Positions 8,853 to 22,800 of a DNA stretch of 44,480 bases are shown piece by piece. The position numbers were made by a program, and so were the translations under genes. The notes under the pieces are model-generated. The model worked only from the letters and a program-made list of their open reading frames with translations. It had not been told where the DNA came from and made no database searches. Numbering within the stretch: position 1 is the first letter of the stretch; every line of letters starts with the position of its first letter. Origin of the DNA: Hyphochytrium catenoides (taxonomy: Eukaryota > Sar > Hyphochytriomycetes > Hyphochytriales > Hyphochytriaceae); contig FLMG01000670.1 of NCBI GenBank assembly GCA_900088475.1, positions 1 to 44,480 on the forward strand, in the 5' to 3' direction.

Positions 8853-11800
8853 ATGGGGGCGCCCGAAGGAACGCAAGAAGGGGTCGGGACTGTCCTGGAA
8901 GAGAACGACGATGAGGACGTCTTCAGTTGCTTGTTGGATATCGCCGAGGACGACAGTTCTCTCTCAAAACAGGCGGAGGCCAAGGTGAAGCCCCATCCTT
9001 TGCCACAACGGGCATCATCCTCTTCCCAGCCTTTCACCTCTCGCGCCAAAACTTCAATCTTACAGCCACAAGGTGACCGTATCTCAGAGGGGATCGATAT
9101 AGAAACCTTTTCCCGTCTGAGGATAACGAAGCGGTGAGTGCGCCTTTTCTTAGTAGTCATGATAGATCAGGATATTGATATTCGTGCCGATCAGCCTGAT
9201 CTCTGCCCAGGAAGTGGACCGTCAGATGACTGGCAGGACATTTTACAGCTTGAGGGCTCTGTCTAGGATAAAGCGCTCTGTCTTGGAAGACCCAGAGGTC
9301 AGCTTTGAAAGTCCATTTTGGAGAGCGTCAGCGCTGTGTTCCTGATTAGCTTCCTCTATCAACATGCTATGACATACTTGGGTGCCTAGACTGAGAAACT
9401 TACGGCATCTCCCCTTCATAGAGTACTCTTACTCATTACTCGACCTGTCTCTACAGCTGGACTGGGTGACCATCGCTGTGCTATCGAGAAAGTCGGACCC
9501 TAAGATATCCTCGCAAGGAGGTAAGCGTAAGAGGCTCTTTATGTGTTACAGCCGGTCACGCTTTCCTAGCCTCTGAAGCTCCAAATTGACATCCTTCTGA
9601 TGCTGACATAACTCTTTGCTGACCTATCACACTTTCTGCATAGGAAAGTACGTGATATGGACCTTGGATGATCTAGACGGCACTTCCATTTCTGTACTGC
9701 TATTTGATGAGGCTTATGAAGGCCACAAAGCAGCGAACTCAGGCTCCATATTTGCTGTTTCAAACCCTAAGGTGCTGGCACCAAAGGGAGAAGGAGGAGG
9801 ATCGAGCTCACTTGCGCTATCTGTCTCGTCGGAGGGCTGCCTCTTCCAGCTTGGTAATAATATTACATGCTTGCAACATCCATCTCTCATTGCGGGGTTG
9901 TTCTTAGACACATTAGACCGTTCCTCCGGATCCAATGTCATTTAACAGCATTCTCTCTCACAACGCCTCTATTTCCTGGACCATCCGTTATGGCTCTTTA
10001 CAAACGTTTCTCTGTCACTTATTTCTATCACTTGCCCTACTTGCAATATGGTTGTGATAGTCTCTGGCTCTCAGCTCGCTCTCCATGTTGTTGGCTTCTA
10101 CTTCGCATTCAGGTACTGCTCCCGATTTTGCGTATTGTCGAGGGATGACAAAGGCTGGCACTAGGTGCCGCAATGTCGTCAATAAGTCAAGGGTCTGTTT
10201 CCGCCTCCACTTTGCTTTTCTCTCTTTTCATTCCTCCAGCTCTCTCGATAGATCACACAATACTCCTTTGACATCTGTCCATTAAGGTCTCTGGCCTCTG
10301 CTGCGCTTGAGATCCATTTCTCTTCCGTAGAAACCTGCTATTACTATTCAATCAGGCACCCCCTTACTTCCTTCTCTGCATCCCTCTCCTCAAGTGTGAG
10401 TTCTGCGACCATCACGTGGCGAAAGAGTTTAAGAAGATGAGGGGGAGGGCGGAGCTAAGCTCAACAGCTCAACGATTCCAATTTAACCGCCCGTTTCACG
10501 CGACAGACCCAGATAAGGCCAAACGTGGGCATCTATCTATGGGAGCTTTTGTCTTTGATCAGAAGTCAAACGTTAACACGCAGCGGCAGGGAGGTAGAGG
10601 TGGGGAATGGGCTCGAGGAGGGGAAGGTGGAGATATTGCGTACATAGATGAGAGCGGACCCCAAGCGGCAGGAATACAGGTTACGGGCAATGCTCCTTCC
10701 TCCAGAAGCAATAGAGGAGCCCTTATCTTTAAGCAGTGCAAACAACTTCAGAGTTCGGGTGTCCTCGCCAACGGCAGGTGGGTATCCTTTGTTCCTTCTT
10801 CTCTCTTGCTCCATGACTGGACATTGGCAGACATCCTAGCAATATGATGGTCCTTTGTGGTTGTGTGACGCCTTCAATCTAGCATGCTGTGCATTCGTTC
10901 CCAAGGTCATTCTCTTCCATCTCTTGGTCCGTGTGCTAAGTCCATTTGAGTGTACTAATCGGCATTTCTACATCAAAGCCTGCGAGGTACGGATCTGGAG
11001 CGCCTGCCAAACCTCGCGGCGGCAGCAAGTGGCTTTGAGCCAATCAAGTTCATGGCTTCAATCGGTCAATTGCAAGGAGGAGAGAAAGAGAAGCAAACTC
11101 TTCGCCCAACCATATCCCTGTCCTCCTTGGCTGCCTCTATGTCTGGCTACCCGACACCTTCATTGCCTGCTTCTTTAGGCACCATCGCAACGTCTGCTTC
11201 ATCCCTCCAAAGCGAAAAAGCTTCGGACAAGGCCAGCCTCCTCAGTACTCGCAAGCGCACGATCCCCCCGACCTCAAAACCTGACCCAAAAGGATCACAC
11301 GAAGAAACAACCTTGCCTCGGTCTGATCCTTTGAAAGCTAGGACAACCTTCTCATCAAGAGCTGGAGCTTTTGGCCCTCCTGTTAGCAATATGAGCTCAC
11401 CTTTTGGACCAGCTTCGCGCCGCAGCGATAGCACATTGGTATCCTCAGCTCTTGATGCTGGCCAAGCCAAATCCAGGGCCAGCGGACTGCCTCAAACTAT
11501 GTCGAGAGAGGCGCATCCGCCGTCAAGACCAATCCTTACCTCTAAGGGTGATGCGCTACTTGAGAAGCTCAATAAGAAGGCAGGCACGACGCCAAGTAGG
11601 ACTATTGGAGTCGGCCCTTCCTTAAATGGCTCCTTAGGGGCTGGAATTCGACAATCCTTGTCCGGAAAGGGTCCCCAACCATGTACCACGACGGCTTCCA
11701 AGCAGTTACCTCATGATCTTCCAACAGTGCTGGGCAATAAGAGAGGAAGGGACCTTCCTCCCACCAGTGCAAGATGCCTATTTACTGCATCTTCCCCATT

Positions 11801-13577
11801 TCGGTCACCACTTGGTCATGGACAAGACACACGTGGTGGTAGAGAAGAAATTGTAGACGACACGGATCCCCTCGGTGAGCTACTGAACAAGGGTAAAACA
11901 GCGAAGAAGCCCAGATCAGGACAGATTCCGAGTAACGACAGTGGTGTTGCCGCTTCAAAAGGGGCAGTAGTCCGTCCCCAGAAGTCTATAACGAGGGAAA
12001 GGAACGCTTCACCTGCCATGCTCAAAAGGACAGAAGTCTCTGTCAAGCAGCCTTCTTATGATGGAGCGGTGGTGGTTCCACAACCCTCTCGTCTGTTCTC
12101 AGCCCCTCCGACGGCCCAAATGTCCATCACTCCCCAACTTCAAGGGCAGAGCTCTGTCAATGTTCAAGCACTGCAGCGGCAGAAGGTTGCTATGTCTTCT
12201 CTCTATTTTGCCATTGCCGCTTCTTTGCTTGAAATCAGCTTTGATTCCAAAGCCGTATCATGCTGCCCGATTGTTACACATCCTGCGGCACTGTCTTACC
12301 ACACTCCTCCCCGTGTTGAACATATAGGAAAGAATGATTGGACAACAGCGTCAGGCAGCTAAGCTTCTTCAAAACAGGCAGCAAGGTGGAAGCAAAGTAG
12401 ATAACACAAAGGCCGCTAAAGGCACTATATCAGGTCTCAAAGAAAAGTTTACGGCAGAAAATCGACTAATGCGAGGCTTGGGTCCTGGCGCCGCCTCCTT
12501 CTCAGGGGGAACTACCCCTAAGCAAGGAGGGGGCGGTTCTCTGGCTTCTATATTTGCGGGAACCAAGGCAAGTACAAGGAGAGCTACGCCCACCACTCAT
12601 ACACTATCAACCGCCTTTCGAAGAGTCAGCGCTGACTATCGTTAACTCCCAATCTCTGTGTGGCCTTTTTGCATGATGCTTGCTTAGGTAGCAGAGTTTG
12701 CAAAGATGGAAAAGCCAGCGAAGAGTCTCTTCGAAGCAGAGGTGGACCATGTAAGCGCCAATGGGGATAGGGCTTCCGTGCCACTTCGACATCAACCTGC
12801 GCCTTCTGCTTGTTAATGCTCTCGAGGCAACTCTTCGTCAGCAAGATGTTCACAGTTTCTTTGGTGGTCATGCCGTTCCCACACTCACAAGTAATCGCTG
12901 TCTCTCTCGGTAGGAACTTGTGGCAGCTCAGCATAAGCTCTTCGATCGTTTTGAAGCAAAGGAAAAAATGGCAGAGAAGATGGAGAGTATCAAGGAGCTC
13001 AAAATAAAGGCCTGGAAGTGTACGCAGGTAAACGTTTAGCTGACTCAGTCGTGTCTACGTAGCGAGGCTTCCCTTACCCTTCTTGGAGGCCTTTATACGC
13101 TCTTCCTCTTTCATTCGCCTCTTTTATAAAATCGAGTTTACAGAATCGAGTTTACAGCCGGGAACCCTCCTCCTTACCGAGCCATTGTCGTCCTTTGCTG
13201 GGCTGACCAGTTATCTCTATACACAGCCATCTGCTTTATCATAAGTCGGCTATACTGATCTCATTTTTATGCTTCCTCTCCCACTTTTCCACTTCACCCA
13301 GTGTCAGTACACCCTTGAGAAGGTCCCCGATTCCTGCTCAGACAAAGGTCACAGTCCTTCTCGCGTCGAGGCAGTGAAGCGGTGCTTCGAGTGCGGGAAT
13401 TGCAAGCAGAGGTCATTCGTTCTAAACCAACGGCTTCCAAGTCGAGCCTGCTTCAAGTGTCAAGAATCGAAGTGGAAGTCCGTCTCTGTCTATAGAATAG
13501 GTCCCGGGCCTGAAGTCAGAGAGAAGTTCAAGGCCAGAGGGGAGGAGCAACCAAAGTTCTTACGATCTTGCTTCTAG
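8853..13577 (+). CDS. MCM10: DNA replication initiation factor Mcm10
   Basis: Mcm10 binds the CMG helicase, single-stranded DNA and DNA polymerase alpha during origin firing and elongation in the nucleus. Eleven exons join in frame to about 1025 residues: 8853-9133, 9195-9297, 9457-9520, 9644-9853, 10113-10192, 10395-10777, 10979-12185, 12328-12624, 12688-12750, 12914-13027, 13302-13577. After an acidic N-terminus, the conserved core starts at SRLRITKR, continues as an OB fold (LDWVTIAVLSRKSDPK, GKYVIWTLDDLDG) and ends in a zinc finger with exact Mcm10 spacing, C228-x9-C238-x11-C250-x2-H253. Residues about 380-800 are Ser/Pro/Lys-rich and probably disordered. The C-terminus has a helix and a Cys-rich zinc ribbon (WKCTQCQYT, RCFECGNC, RACFKCQ). 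Exon 2 starts at CAG/CCTG (9195). The stronger-looking acceptor 16 nt downstream breaks the frame. The gene converges with ATR. Confidence 0.95.
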
Positions 13578-13899
13578 AAGAGCTCCTATCGGAGACCTCA
13601 TATTGAACGACTGCTCGGACGGATGGGGATGGCATAGAAGAGATGCAATGCAAGGCCTATAGAAGTGATCGAGAACAATACGCTATTTGAAGGGAGGCAT
13701 CTTCCCACAGACCTGGCCAACATAGATGGAACACGCATTGGAGAACTTCTGCTGAGTACCTGTGTCTAGATAAAGGACAACTCGAAAATGACATCGACGT
13801 TGAGCCCTCTGTTACGTCACCTACTACGTATTAGCTGTAGGTCAATAAATTATGCTGATACTGACAGGTCATCTTCCCTGACCTCAAGTTCTTCTGAGG
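13578..13899. other. Convergent spacer between Mcm10 and ATR
   Basis: These 322 nt between two stop codons should hold both 3' UTRs and polyadenylation sites. AT-rich ATTAGCTGTAGGTCAATAAA lies near 13830-13849, with an AATAAA near 13844-13849 that could serve as the plus-strand signal. No open frame or RNA gene was recognised. Confidence 0.4.
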
Positions 13900-16800
13900 C
13901 TATAGGAAGGGCATCCACCCAAAGTACATCTGTGCCAGATTTTCTTCACTCACAGCCTCTTGGATAAGCCTATGTACCTGGCCTTGAACTGACAGAGGGA
14001 GTGTGTCAACCTTGCTCTGAGGGGGTACTTCTTTTCCATTAGAAGAGGACGAATGAGGCCGCTTTTTCCTGTTAGAGAGATGGTAGTTGTAGACTCCTTT
14101 GAGACGTTCGTTGATGATGTAGAGCATCCGCTTCGCATCCTCCACCTCTCTTTTGTTTCCGCTAGATGTTCTAACCTGCTGTGCGTGGCGTCCGACCCGA
14201 CTCCACTCCACAAGAGGATCATGAATAAAAGCCTCCAGGACCGAAAGCAACGTCCCTCTGTTCTCCCTTAGGAGTGCCATGGTTATCTCACAAACTCTCC
14301 TGTATACTCCCTCGTACCCCGTTAGACCGAAGGCATCTATCATATTCGGTGTGAGCCGGAAAGGAACAATCTCGGGACGGGCAAGGGACAAGCCCTTATC
14401 AAAGAGGCAATCAAAATCGACGTGCACACATTCGCCGTTCGTAGTGTCGATCAGAAGGTTCTCTCCGTGTCGATCGCCTAGGCCCACCACATGGCCCACC
14501 ATAGACCACGCGGCCGCCGAGCGGACGAACGTGAGTCGAGACTCAAACCAGGTTGTGGGATCTGGGAAATTTTTTAGAAACCTGTATGAAACAGAGAGCC
14601 CAAGGCGTAAGTGAGGACAGCGACCTTACGGCGTGGCGTTTATAATCGTGTCAGATCTACAAGGAATTACGGCTAGAAGGCACCTCACGAGCAGCGGCAG
14701 GAGGGAAGGTTGGTTACGCAGTAAGAAAGAGCCATTGTTAGGTAAAGTAGGAGGAGAAGTGGCAAGTACCAAGCATGGAAGCGAGGCGAATAAGCAGGTC
14801 TGGAGAGGATGTGCTCCCGATAGAACTGAGCCATTAGTGTGGGGCTCTGGGCGAACTGCGCCTGCATCTCTTCAAACTCTGTCTTCACCTCCTGTCAGAA
14901 AAGCAAAGCGTGAACTAATGTGACTACGATGGGAAAAGAGGATGGTACTGAGTGTACCTTGATCATTTTAAATGGCGCCACTATGCCCTGCTCTGTTCTT
15001 TGCACCTGCTGCACTAGCTGCCTTAGGCCAGATGTGTGTGGAACCCACTCTAACAGCCCACACTGCTCATCTAAGCAAATCACGGCATATGTTCGAAGTC
15101 GTAGCTTACGCCGGCGGCCGTCCGGAGTGCGCTGTCAGAATACAGAGAGGAGATGTCAATGGCTGTCAATAGCCATAGTGCGATATGTAGAGGACTATTT
15201 GGTGCGGAGCGGCATGGATGCAAAAAGTCTTGAACATACAGAGGTAACATGCCAAGGAAGTCAGAGTCGGAGGGACAAAGAGCGTTGCCGTATGTCAGAA
15301 GTCAAGCAAGATTGTGCAAACCTGGAGCAGCCTGTTGATCATGGTGTTGAACTCCATCATTCTAGCATCCTTTCTCAAATCTCCGTGCTGTTCCCTCTTA
15401 CATAAGAAAGAGTAAACAAGGCCGTCCGAGCCCTGTACCGATATGCGCTTCGGTTTCTCCTTAGAATTCATCACATCCACTAGTTCATTGAACCGCTGAA
15501 TGTATATCTGCAGATAGAAGATTAGAGGCCACATGCTTTTACCTACAGACCTCATTCTCTCGTTGTCTATCCTTGTCGCGCTATCTCTTTCTCTCAAGGT
15601 ACGTTCGGGCTCTATGTCATTGCCCAGGCATTACCTGGTTATGCGGGAAAGGATCATGGCCGGGCTCGGCAACCGCCTGACCAGTCTCAGGTAGAGTGAC
15701 GGTTAGTGAGTTCTGTCTCGGAGCCAGGATGAGAGATCTGATCTTTGAAAAGCGATACTTCATCCTTCTTTGTCGACCCATCTGCTCCGCCTTGGCTAGT
15801 TTGATGAGCTCATCAAACAACCTCTCACAGTCCTGAAGAGTGTTAGCGTCCCCCTCCCTGCCGCTAGCAATCAGGGACCTCTTGGCCTATATAACAGAAG
15901 AATACGTTGCAGTAAGGGCAAAGTGGCCAAATACACGGCGACTTTTCCACAAGTGAAGATTGGCTGAACCATAAAGTGTACCTTTAAAACGAGGTGATTG
16001 GAAAAAACGGGGAGCGCGAAGAGAAAAATGAAAAGAGAATGCTAACCTTGACCAAGATCTCTTCGGCTCTCCTTCTTCTGTCAAGATTGGTCTGAGACTT
16101 AGACAGCCCCACGACGTTCCACATGGCGTGCTGAGGATACGCACACAGACTTGTTACGATGATTCGCATCACCAACTCCACTACCTGACTGTTAGGGTGA
16201 CATATGCGTGAGACAAGCTGAGGGAGCGCAGTAAGCCACATGTAAGTGGGAATCGCCTCGAGGGAGCGCTTCACGATAGCGTTTATCGAGTCCATTACAT
16301 CGCTAGGATCTGATTTTATGACCGAGAGAAGAAGGCGTTGAAGCCGAGACAAACCAGTGTTACTTCTTCCAGCACTATCACTCAATCCTAAGGCTTCTCC
16401 GCACTCGAAGTAAAGTGTGAGAAACCGTGGAAGAGACTGGAAGATGTATTTGGTACCAAAGCGGAGAGAGTGAGAGTAATTCATCATCACGCCCATGATG
16501 TAGTCCACAGTGCCAGATCTGTCTGCCATTGGAGGGCCGTCTACCATTCGCACGTCCTGATCAATGTCCTGGACTTGCTCTAAGAGAAAATCAAAGTATT
16601 TTCCTAGCGAAAAATAGCCCTTCTCCCATGCGGGCTGAAGAGTGATGACAGCTTTATACCGTGCTATTACTTCCGTCCCTTGCTTTTGCCCGCTCTCCTG
16701 CATCCAATTGGTAGCGCAGAGAAGAGCTTTGGCAAAGAGTTTCGAGTCTGCTTCTCTGGACTGCACCTTTTTCACATAGGCGGGTACGTCCAACTCCACT

Positions 16801-19800
16801 GGCTCGAGACGCTGCAAGGCGGCGTGAATCTGGCCCTGCTGATAGAGGACCTTAGCTCCTCCCAAAGCAGTAGCCAATGCACTGCGGGAGCCTTCAGTAG
16901 TAAGACGAGCAGTTCTGGTAACGTCAGCATCAATCATGACCTCGGCGTGAAGCAGGGCTTTCGTGGCAGTCTGGAAGAGATGCTCATCTCGCGCGATCTT
17001 TGCGCATTGCAGCCAGTTTTTTGAAACGAGCTCATGCAGACCCAATTCCTTCAAAAACAAGCGTCGCAGAGCCAGAATGGGCTCCCTGCATTGCATTGAG
17101 GAGACCATCATCTTTGCCCTGTTGTCCCAGCCCAACTGGCTATGCCACACTTCCTTCGCTTTCTGCTCCACATCAGAGGTCCCACCCACCACTGACTTGT
17201 TTTCTGGTCCAGAATTTGCTCTAAGCACGCAGAGGTAACCCTGCTCAGCTTCAAAAAGGAAGTGCAAGTTCTGTATGAGAGGGATCGTCCGTTGATAGGA
17301 TTCCATAGAGGCTGCGGCCAGAGGGCCCATTAGATCCAATCTAGCCTTCTTCAGGGTATCCTTCACTTTTTCTGTATCTCTTTTTTTCATCGCCAGTAGC
17401 ACCTGACCCACTGAGAGTTCCAAGTTAGGCATAGCTGAGGGACCGTTCGATATACTGTTGACCTTCTCAGTAAGATATTCTAGCTCCTCCCACCGACCTA
17501 AGCGCCAGGCCGCGTCAACCGCATTGCTGCAGACGGGAAGCAGCATCCTATCTCGTCCCTCTGTCATGATACCGCTGGCGATGTGTAGCACGGTTTCATA
17601 ATGTCCCAGCTCCTTCATGCATCGAAGCATTCCTGCATATGTCGCCGCCAAATCGTCAGCTAGAGTCTTCGCCCTAGGATCTGCCTGGTCCTTCCAACCT
17701 CTCAGTAATCTCTCTTGGATTTCTAGCACCTTTTCATAGCACATCAGTGCGTCACTCCAGTCACCGCTATGCTCATAGTCAATAATCTTTGATCTTAGCT
17801 CAAAAAGGGTTGACGACGTCATGATAGATACTTCGATTGGATGTGCCTCTGGCCTTTTCTGGGGACCAGTTCCACCCACGCTGGACTCCTCGATTGCTAA
17901 TGCGGATGATGTTGGCTGGCTACCGCCAATGGCTTTCCTCTTCATCGCTGCTAGCCCCAGTAGACCATCTGGATCATCGTCTAACTTACTGTACAGCTTC
18001 TGAAGGAAGGAGTACTCATCTGCACTTACGGTAGGCATGACCCCCGGCATGAAAGCAGGCTCGTTCTGTCGAACGTACGTCTCAAAGTAACGCAGGGCCC
18101 GTGCATGAGCCTCGATACGGACAGCGGCTTCAGAGAGGAGGCGAGTAGGAATAACCTCAAGGAGGCTCTCTGCGGCTCTCCTTGCCTCCTTCTCCATGGC
18201 AAGCTCACTCTCGCATGGCCGAAGGAGGTCAGGTTGGCTACCATATTTCTCCTCAAGTTCCAGCTCATGCAGCCCCAGGCAAGCGACCCACTCTCTCAGG
18301 TCATCGATTAGAGAGAATATAACCTGACTGCTAACATGATGCTTACTATTGCTCTCAACGTTGGGATCGAGGTCTTCCAGCACGCACAGAATCTCGTCGA
18401 CAATGCGACCATCTGGAAGCGCCTTCTCGTCACCCTCCGTGGCCCCCTTCGCCTGCGATAAGAGCACATTGATCACAATATGCGGCAGCAGAGCCCTAGC
18501 AATGCTTGGATATGACCGCAAGACTCCTCTACATGCTGAAAAGACGACGTTGGCATCCTCAGTACTCCCGGAGATGAGCTCCTTGGCCCATGCGACGATC
18601 CAATAATCAAATGATGGTGCGCGAGAATATATAACACGCCTTGCATAGGGTCGTCTTTGTCCGGATGCCTCCATTTCAGTAGCGCTATGGCTAGGCAACG
18701 AAGCTCCACTTTGTCCAGCATGGGGCGACAGCTTTTTCCCTTGCTTACTCGCGCGCCCGGAGCTGGCAGCGCTGGCGCTCGAGGTGCTATAGTTGGTTGT
18801 CCAATAGGGCTCAACAATATCAAAAGTGTTTTCGTCTAGCCTTTCACGGACCCACCCGGGGATCGAGGCTGGCAGATTCCCCGTGGTGGCTGTGCTTCTA
18901 GGTTTGGATAAGGGCTTCTCTGTCGTTTGCTCCTTTGATCGAGTAGCTAGAAAGCGTAAGAGCTCCTGAATGGCATAGGCAATGTGATCGGTGGTTTCCG
19001 GGGCTGCTTTCAGAGCTTGGACGAGGAAGTTCTCAATAAGTCCAAATGAGACCTCCTCCAACATAAAGAGGTGATTGGACGGCTGGCGGATAGCCTGGCC
19101 CTCAGTGCCACTGCCGCTCTGTACCCATCTATCCCAAGCAAGCTGCTGGAGTTTGCTAATGGAGGGCAGAGACGAGTCATGCGCTTCGTTGGTTCCAACA
19201 GACCTTAGGCTCAGTTGCTGCAGCAGGAGAAGACGTGCCGGGTCGATGGCTCCTATTGCCCCTAGAGCCTCCGCACAGGAAAGCTTCGCGTCCGTTTCGG
19301 TTTCCACTGAGGTCAGGCGCAATAGAGTCATCAGAGCCTTGTTCACTACATCAGCAGCACTATCAGCGCGAAGTACTAGCAGCTGCAACTCTCGCTCTCT
19401 GTCGACAACGGTGTGCAGAAGCTGCTGCAGCGCCATCTTTCGAACAGCTGGGCTCTCATGTCCAACTAGCTCCACCAGCTGAGGGAGGCGCTTGCCTAGC
19501 TCCAGCTCTCTCTGATCACCAAGCTCCTCAAGGAGAACTGTTGATATTCGGTCTAGCTCTGGGGAGGAAGCAGAGGAGAGGTACTGCGACAGGAACGGGA
19601 TCTTATCAAAGCAGGACTTCAATACTCTGCGTTTCTCAATGAATAGATATTCCAAAATTTCCACAGCTACACTTTGGCAATGGGTTGAGACCTCAGGGTC
19701 CATGCCCGCATTCTCAGCGGAATCACGTTGTCCACGGCCTTCAAGTGGGTGAAAATCTCGGAGCAGATGCAACTTTGTGGATGTACCATAGCTCAACTCA

Positions 19801-22800
19801 GTCCCGCCACTTTTCTTTCCTTTGCCAGGCAAAAACGGCAGAAGGCTTACAACTATGGAGCTCAAATTAGCGGCCACCGAGGAGTCAGAAAGTAAGAGGA
19901 CAAACGTTTTCCAGACTTCAATTCCTTGGTCCCGCAGCTCGTGTGCCTGCAATGCCTGCTTAAGAGTGGCCATAACCTTCGGAATATATGGGTCCAGGCC
20001 ATCACTACCAACTAGGGTAAGGAGCTTCTGGATGCACTTCAGTGCCCGGATTCTATCGCTGCTTGCCACGTTTTTCCCCTTGCGAAGCATTTTGGAGTTG
20101 AGATCTGTCATGAGGAGCAGAAACTTTTGGCGAAGTATCAGCTGTGCAGTCGTAGGTCCTGTAGCAGTAGCAGTAGCGGCAGCTCTCCTCCGATCCTTGC
20201 CTTTTCCTTGACTATCTTTCAATCCAGCTGCCGGTAGATATTCCGCCGTCCGCTTCAATGCAGCATGAGCAGCATTGCATCTATCGCCTCCAAACTCCCA
20301 GACGAGGGCACGAATGAAGACGCTGGAGCTTACCCTAATGAGATCTCGGATAGAGGTTCCCTCAGAGAAGAAACGGAGTAAAAAGTCCCATTCCTTCACC
20401 ATTTCTCGTTGGTCTAGGTCCTTGCCGTGAAGCGCAGCTTTTCCCCCCGTCTCTACCTGGGACATCATGAGCTCTAACACCAATCGGGCTAAGTTGGCCC
20501 TGAGAAGAGCAGCAACTTTCTGTTCACCATCCTCCACCTGGGCCATACTGTCCCTTCCAGGCTCAAGTGAGGTCGACCTGCCTAAGGAGCCGTCAGCACG
20601 TCTAGAGTAGACAGAAGAAGCTAGCTGTATGAGGCTCTGCTCGTCCTGCTGCAGAACCAGCTGGGGCAGAACATATTCACAAGAGTTGGCCAAGAAATCC
20701 GTCCAGTTCCACTCTCCATTGAGGAAGAGCTCAACAAAAAGTGTGGAGACTGCCGAAGGTTTGCGAAGAAGGGTGCGGACTATGGGCGGGAAGAGTTCCT
20801 TCGGATACCGGGACATTAAACTACGAAGACTGGACTTTTGAAACGCAAGCACCAGATGAGCCTAATGATTGGAGAAACATATGTATTTAGAGAGAGAACC
20901 AAAGAGGAGTAGGTAAACTGTACACACCTGCTGGAAAGCGACGCTCCCAATCCATTCGGTAGGATACTTACTCCAGAACTCCAACAGTGTGACCAGCGAC
21001 CAGAAAAGAAGCTCCAGGCCAGTGCCATTGGTTTTGTTCTCACAGTTCGGCATGCATCCAAAGGCTCCTATTGCTTCCAGGAGGGAAGCCAGGATCGCTG
21101 TCTTGGTACCGACTAGAAGCTCTGTATCCGCCGTGGAAGGCTGTTCATTAACCGTGATCATGCCTTCGTAAAGGTGCAGTCTACCATGGAAGTGATTCCA
21201 TAGCTCAGCAATCGAAGTGTGAGCACTATCCGCACTTTCGTTGCTGAACGCCGCGGTCAACGGACTGAAGGCGTCTGCTGGCGTCTTCTCGTAGTCCCGA
21301 TAGAAAGAGCGGAGGACACAAATGACTTCGTTTCGTACCCGCAGATCTGGGTCCTCTAACCATTTGAAGATATCCTTTAACACTACCCTGCAGGAGCGTA
21401 GCTCACTGGTAGCTACACGCCGAATGGCACAACCGACTGCCATGACGAGTTGAACTTTGGTGCTCTGCAGATTCTCAAGAACCTGAGAGTATAGCGGATC
21501 AAAGCTCCAGTCACTCGGCAATCTGGCATCTGCAAGCATCGAGAGCAGTGCTGCAAAATGCTTGATGGGAAGAATGGCGATAAGACTTGGGAAAGAGCGC
21601 CGTGGTGAAGCAAAGGTAGTGCAGCAGTCCTCTTCTGATTCAGGAAAGTTCGCCATACTATAAATGAGCTTCATGATGGTCCTTGTAAGAGTCCGCAGGG
21701 TGGTCAGGTGGAGGAATGCTTTTTCTATGCTTGTGATGAAGAGATCTGTTTGGAGCGATATCAAAAACGTTTCTGTTTGTCGAGATAGAGGGCTTAGAAG
21801 GCGACAAGTAGGTGGGATGATGTCTTCGAATCCCTCGTCCAGCATAACTTGCATCGCACTGAAGGCAAGTCCTAGAATGCAAGAGGAAACCTCTAGAGCG
21901 ATGGCGGGAGAAGTGGTTCTCTGGAGAAGGACGGAAGAGAGGGTCTGAAGCAACGTTTCGAACTCCACAGCTATCAAGTCCCACGAGTTCTTCCGCTCAA
22001 CGTCTAATGCTCGTTTTATGGTAGGAGAGACTGCCATTGCCCTCAACAAGTTCCCAGCAAAGTTTGGGCAGGGCAAGCAGACCCACTTACACCCGCTGCC
22101 AGTTTGGTTTAGCTGCAGATCGTATTCTCCTCGCTGGACGGCCAAGGTCCTTAGATAGTCATTCAAAAGTTTCCAATCTTGAGTGCCATCTCCTTCTGTG
22201 AGGGTGAGGATGTCGCTTGGTTCCAGTGCGCAAATGTACTCCAGAGACCTGCATAGAGTGGCTATTGATGGAAAGTCGCCGCAAATGTTGATGCCACGAG
22301 TTAAAGTCTTGTGTTGCATAGCACCAATCTGGGAAAGAGTGTAAGCCACGAGGGGAAGGGAGTCCCTAGATTGCGCAGAAGACAAATCTCGTTGAATATC
22401 CCTCTGGAGACCTGGAAAAGACTCTAATATATTTTCCAAGCAATTCAGCGTTCGACGGGATGCCTCAATCTCCATTGCGGACCCAGGCTTCGAGTCACTA
22501 GCGTCACCATGAGCTCGACAATTGGCTTCAAACAGCATGACGATCAGCGTCGCAGTTGAGAAGCTTTCTACGTGCTCCGAGCTCCCTCCCCTGCCAGCTG
22601 CCACAAGGCTTTTCAACAGCACCCTTGTTTGCTTCCGGGTACTAAAATCTATTGGTTCGAATGGCACCTTCAGCGGCTTCCGCAACAACACTTGCTCGGA
22701 GCCTGTAGCCGGTCCCTGCGTCATTTGAGAATAAGCTGTCAAGAGGCACTGAGTCACATCGAATACTTCTTCAACAGCACACTGGCGTTCCCCTATTCTA

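Noticed and set aside
12058-12327. 89-codon plus-strand frame inside MCM10
   Set aside because: Runs across the 3' part of exon 7 and the following intron in another frame; no independent support.
22650-22670. GGTTCGAAT resembling a tRNA T-loop
   Set aside because: Lies within coding sequence of ATR and no acceptor, D or anticodon arms can be folded around it.
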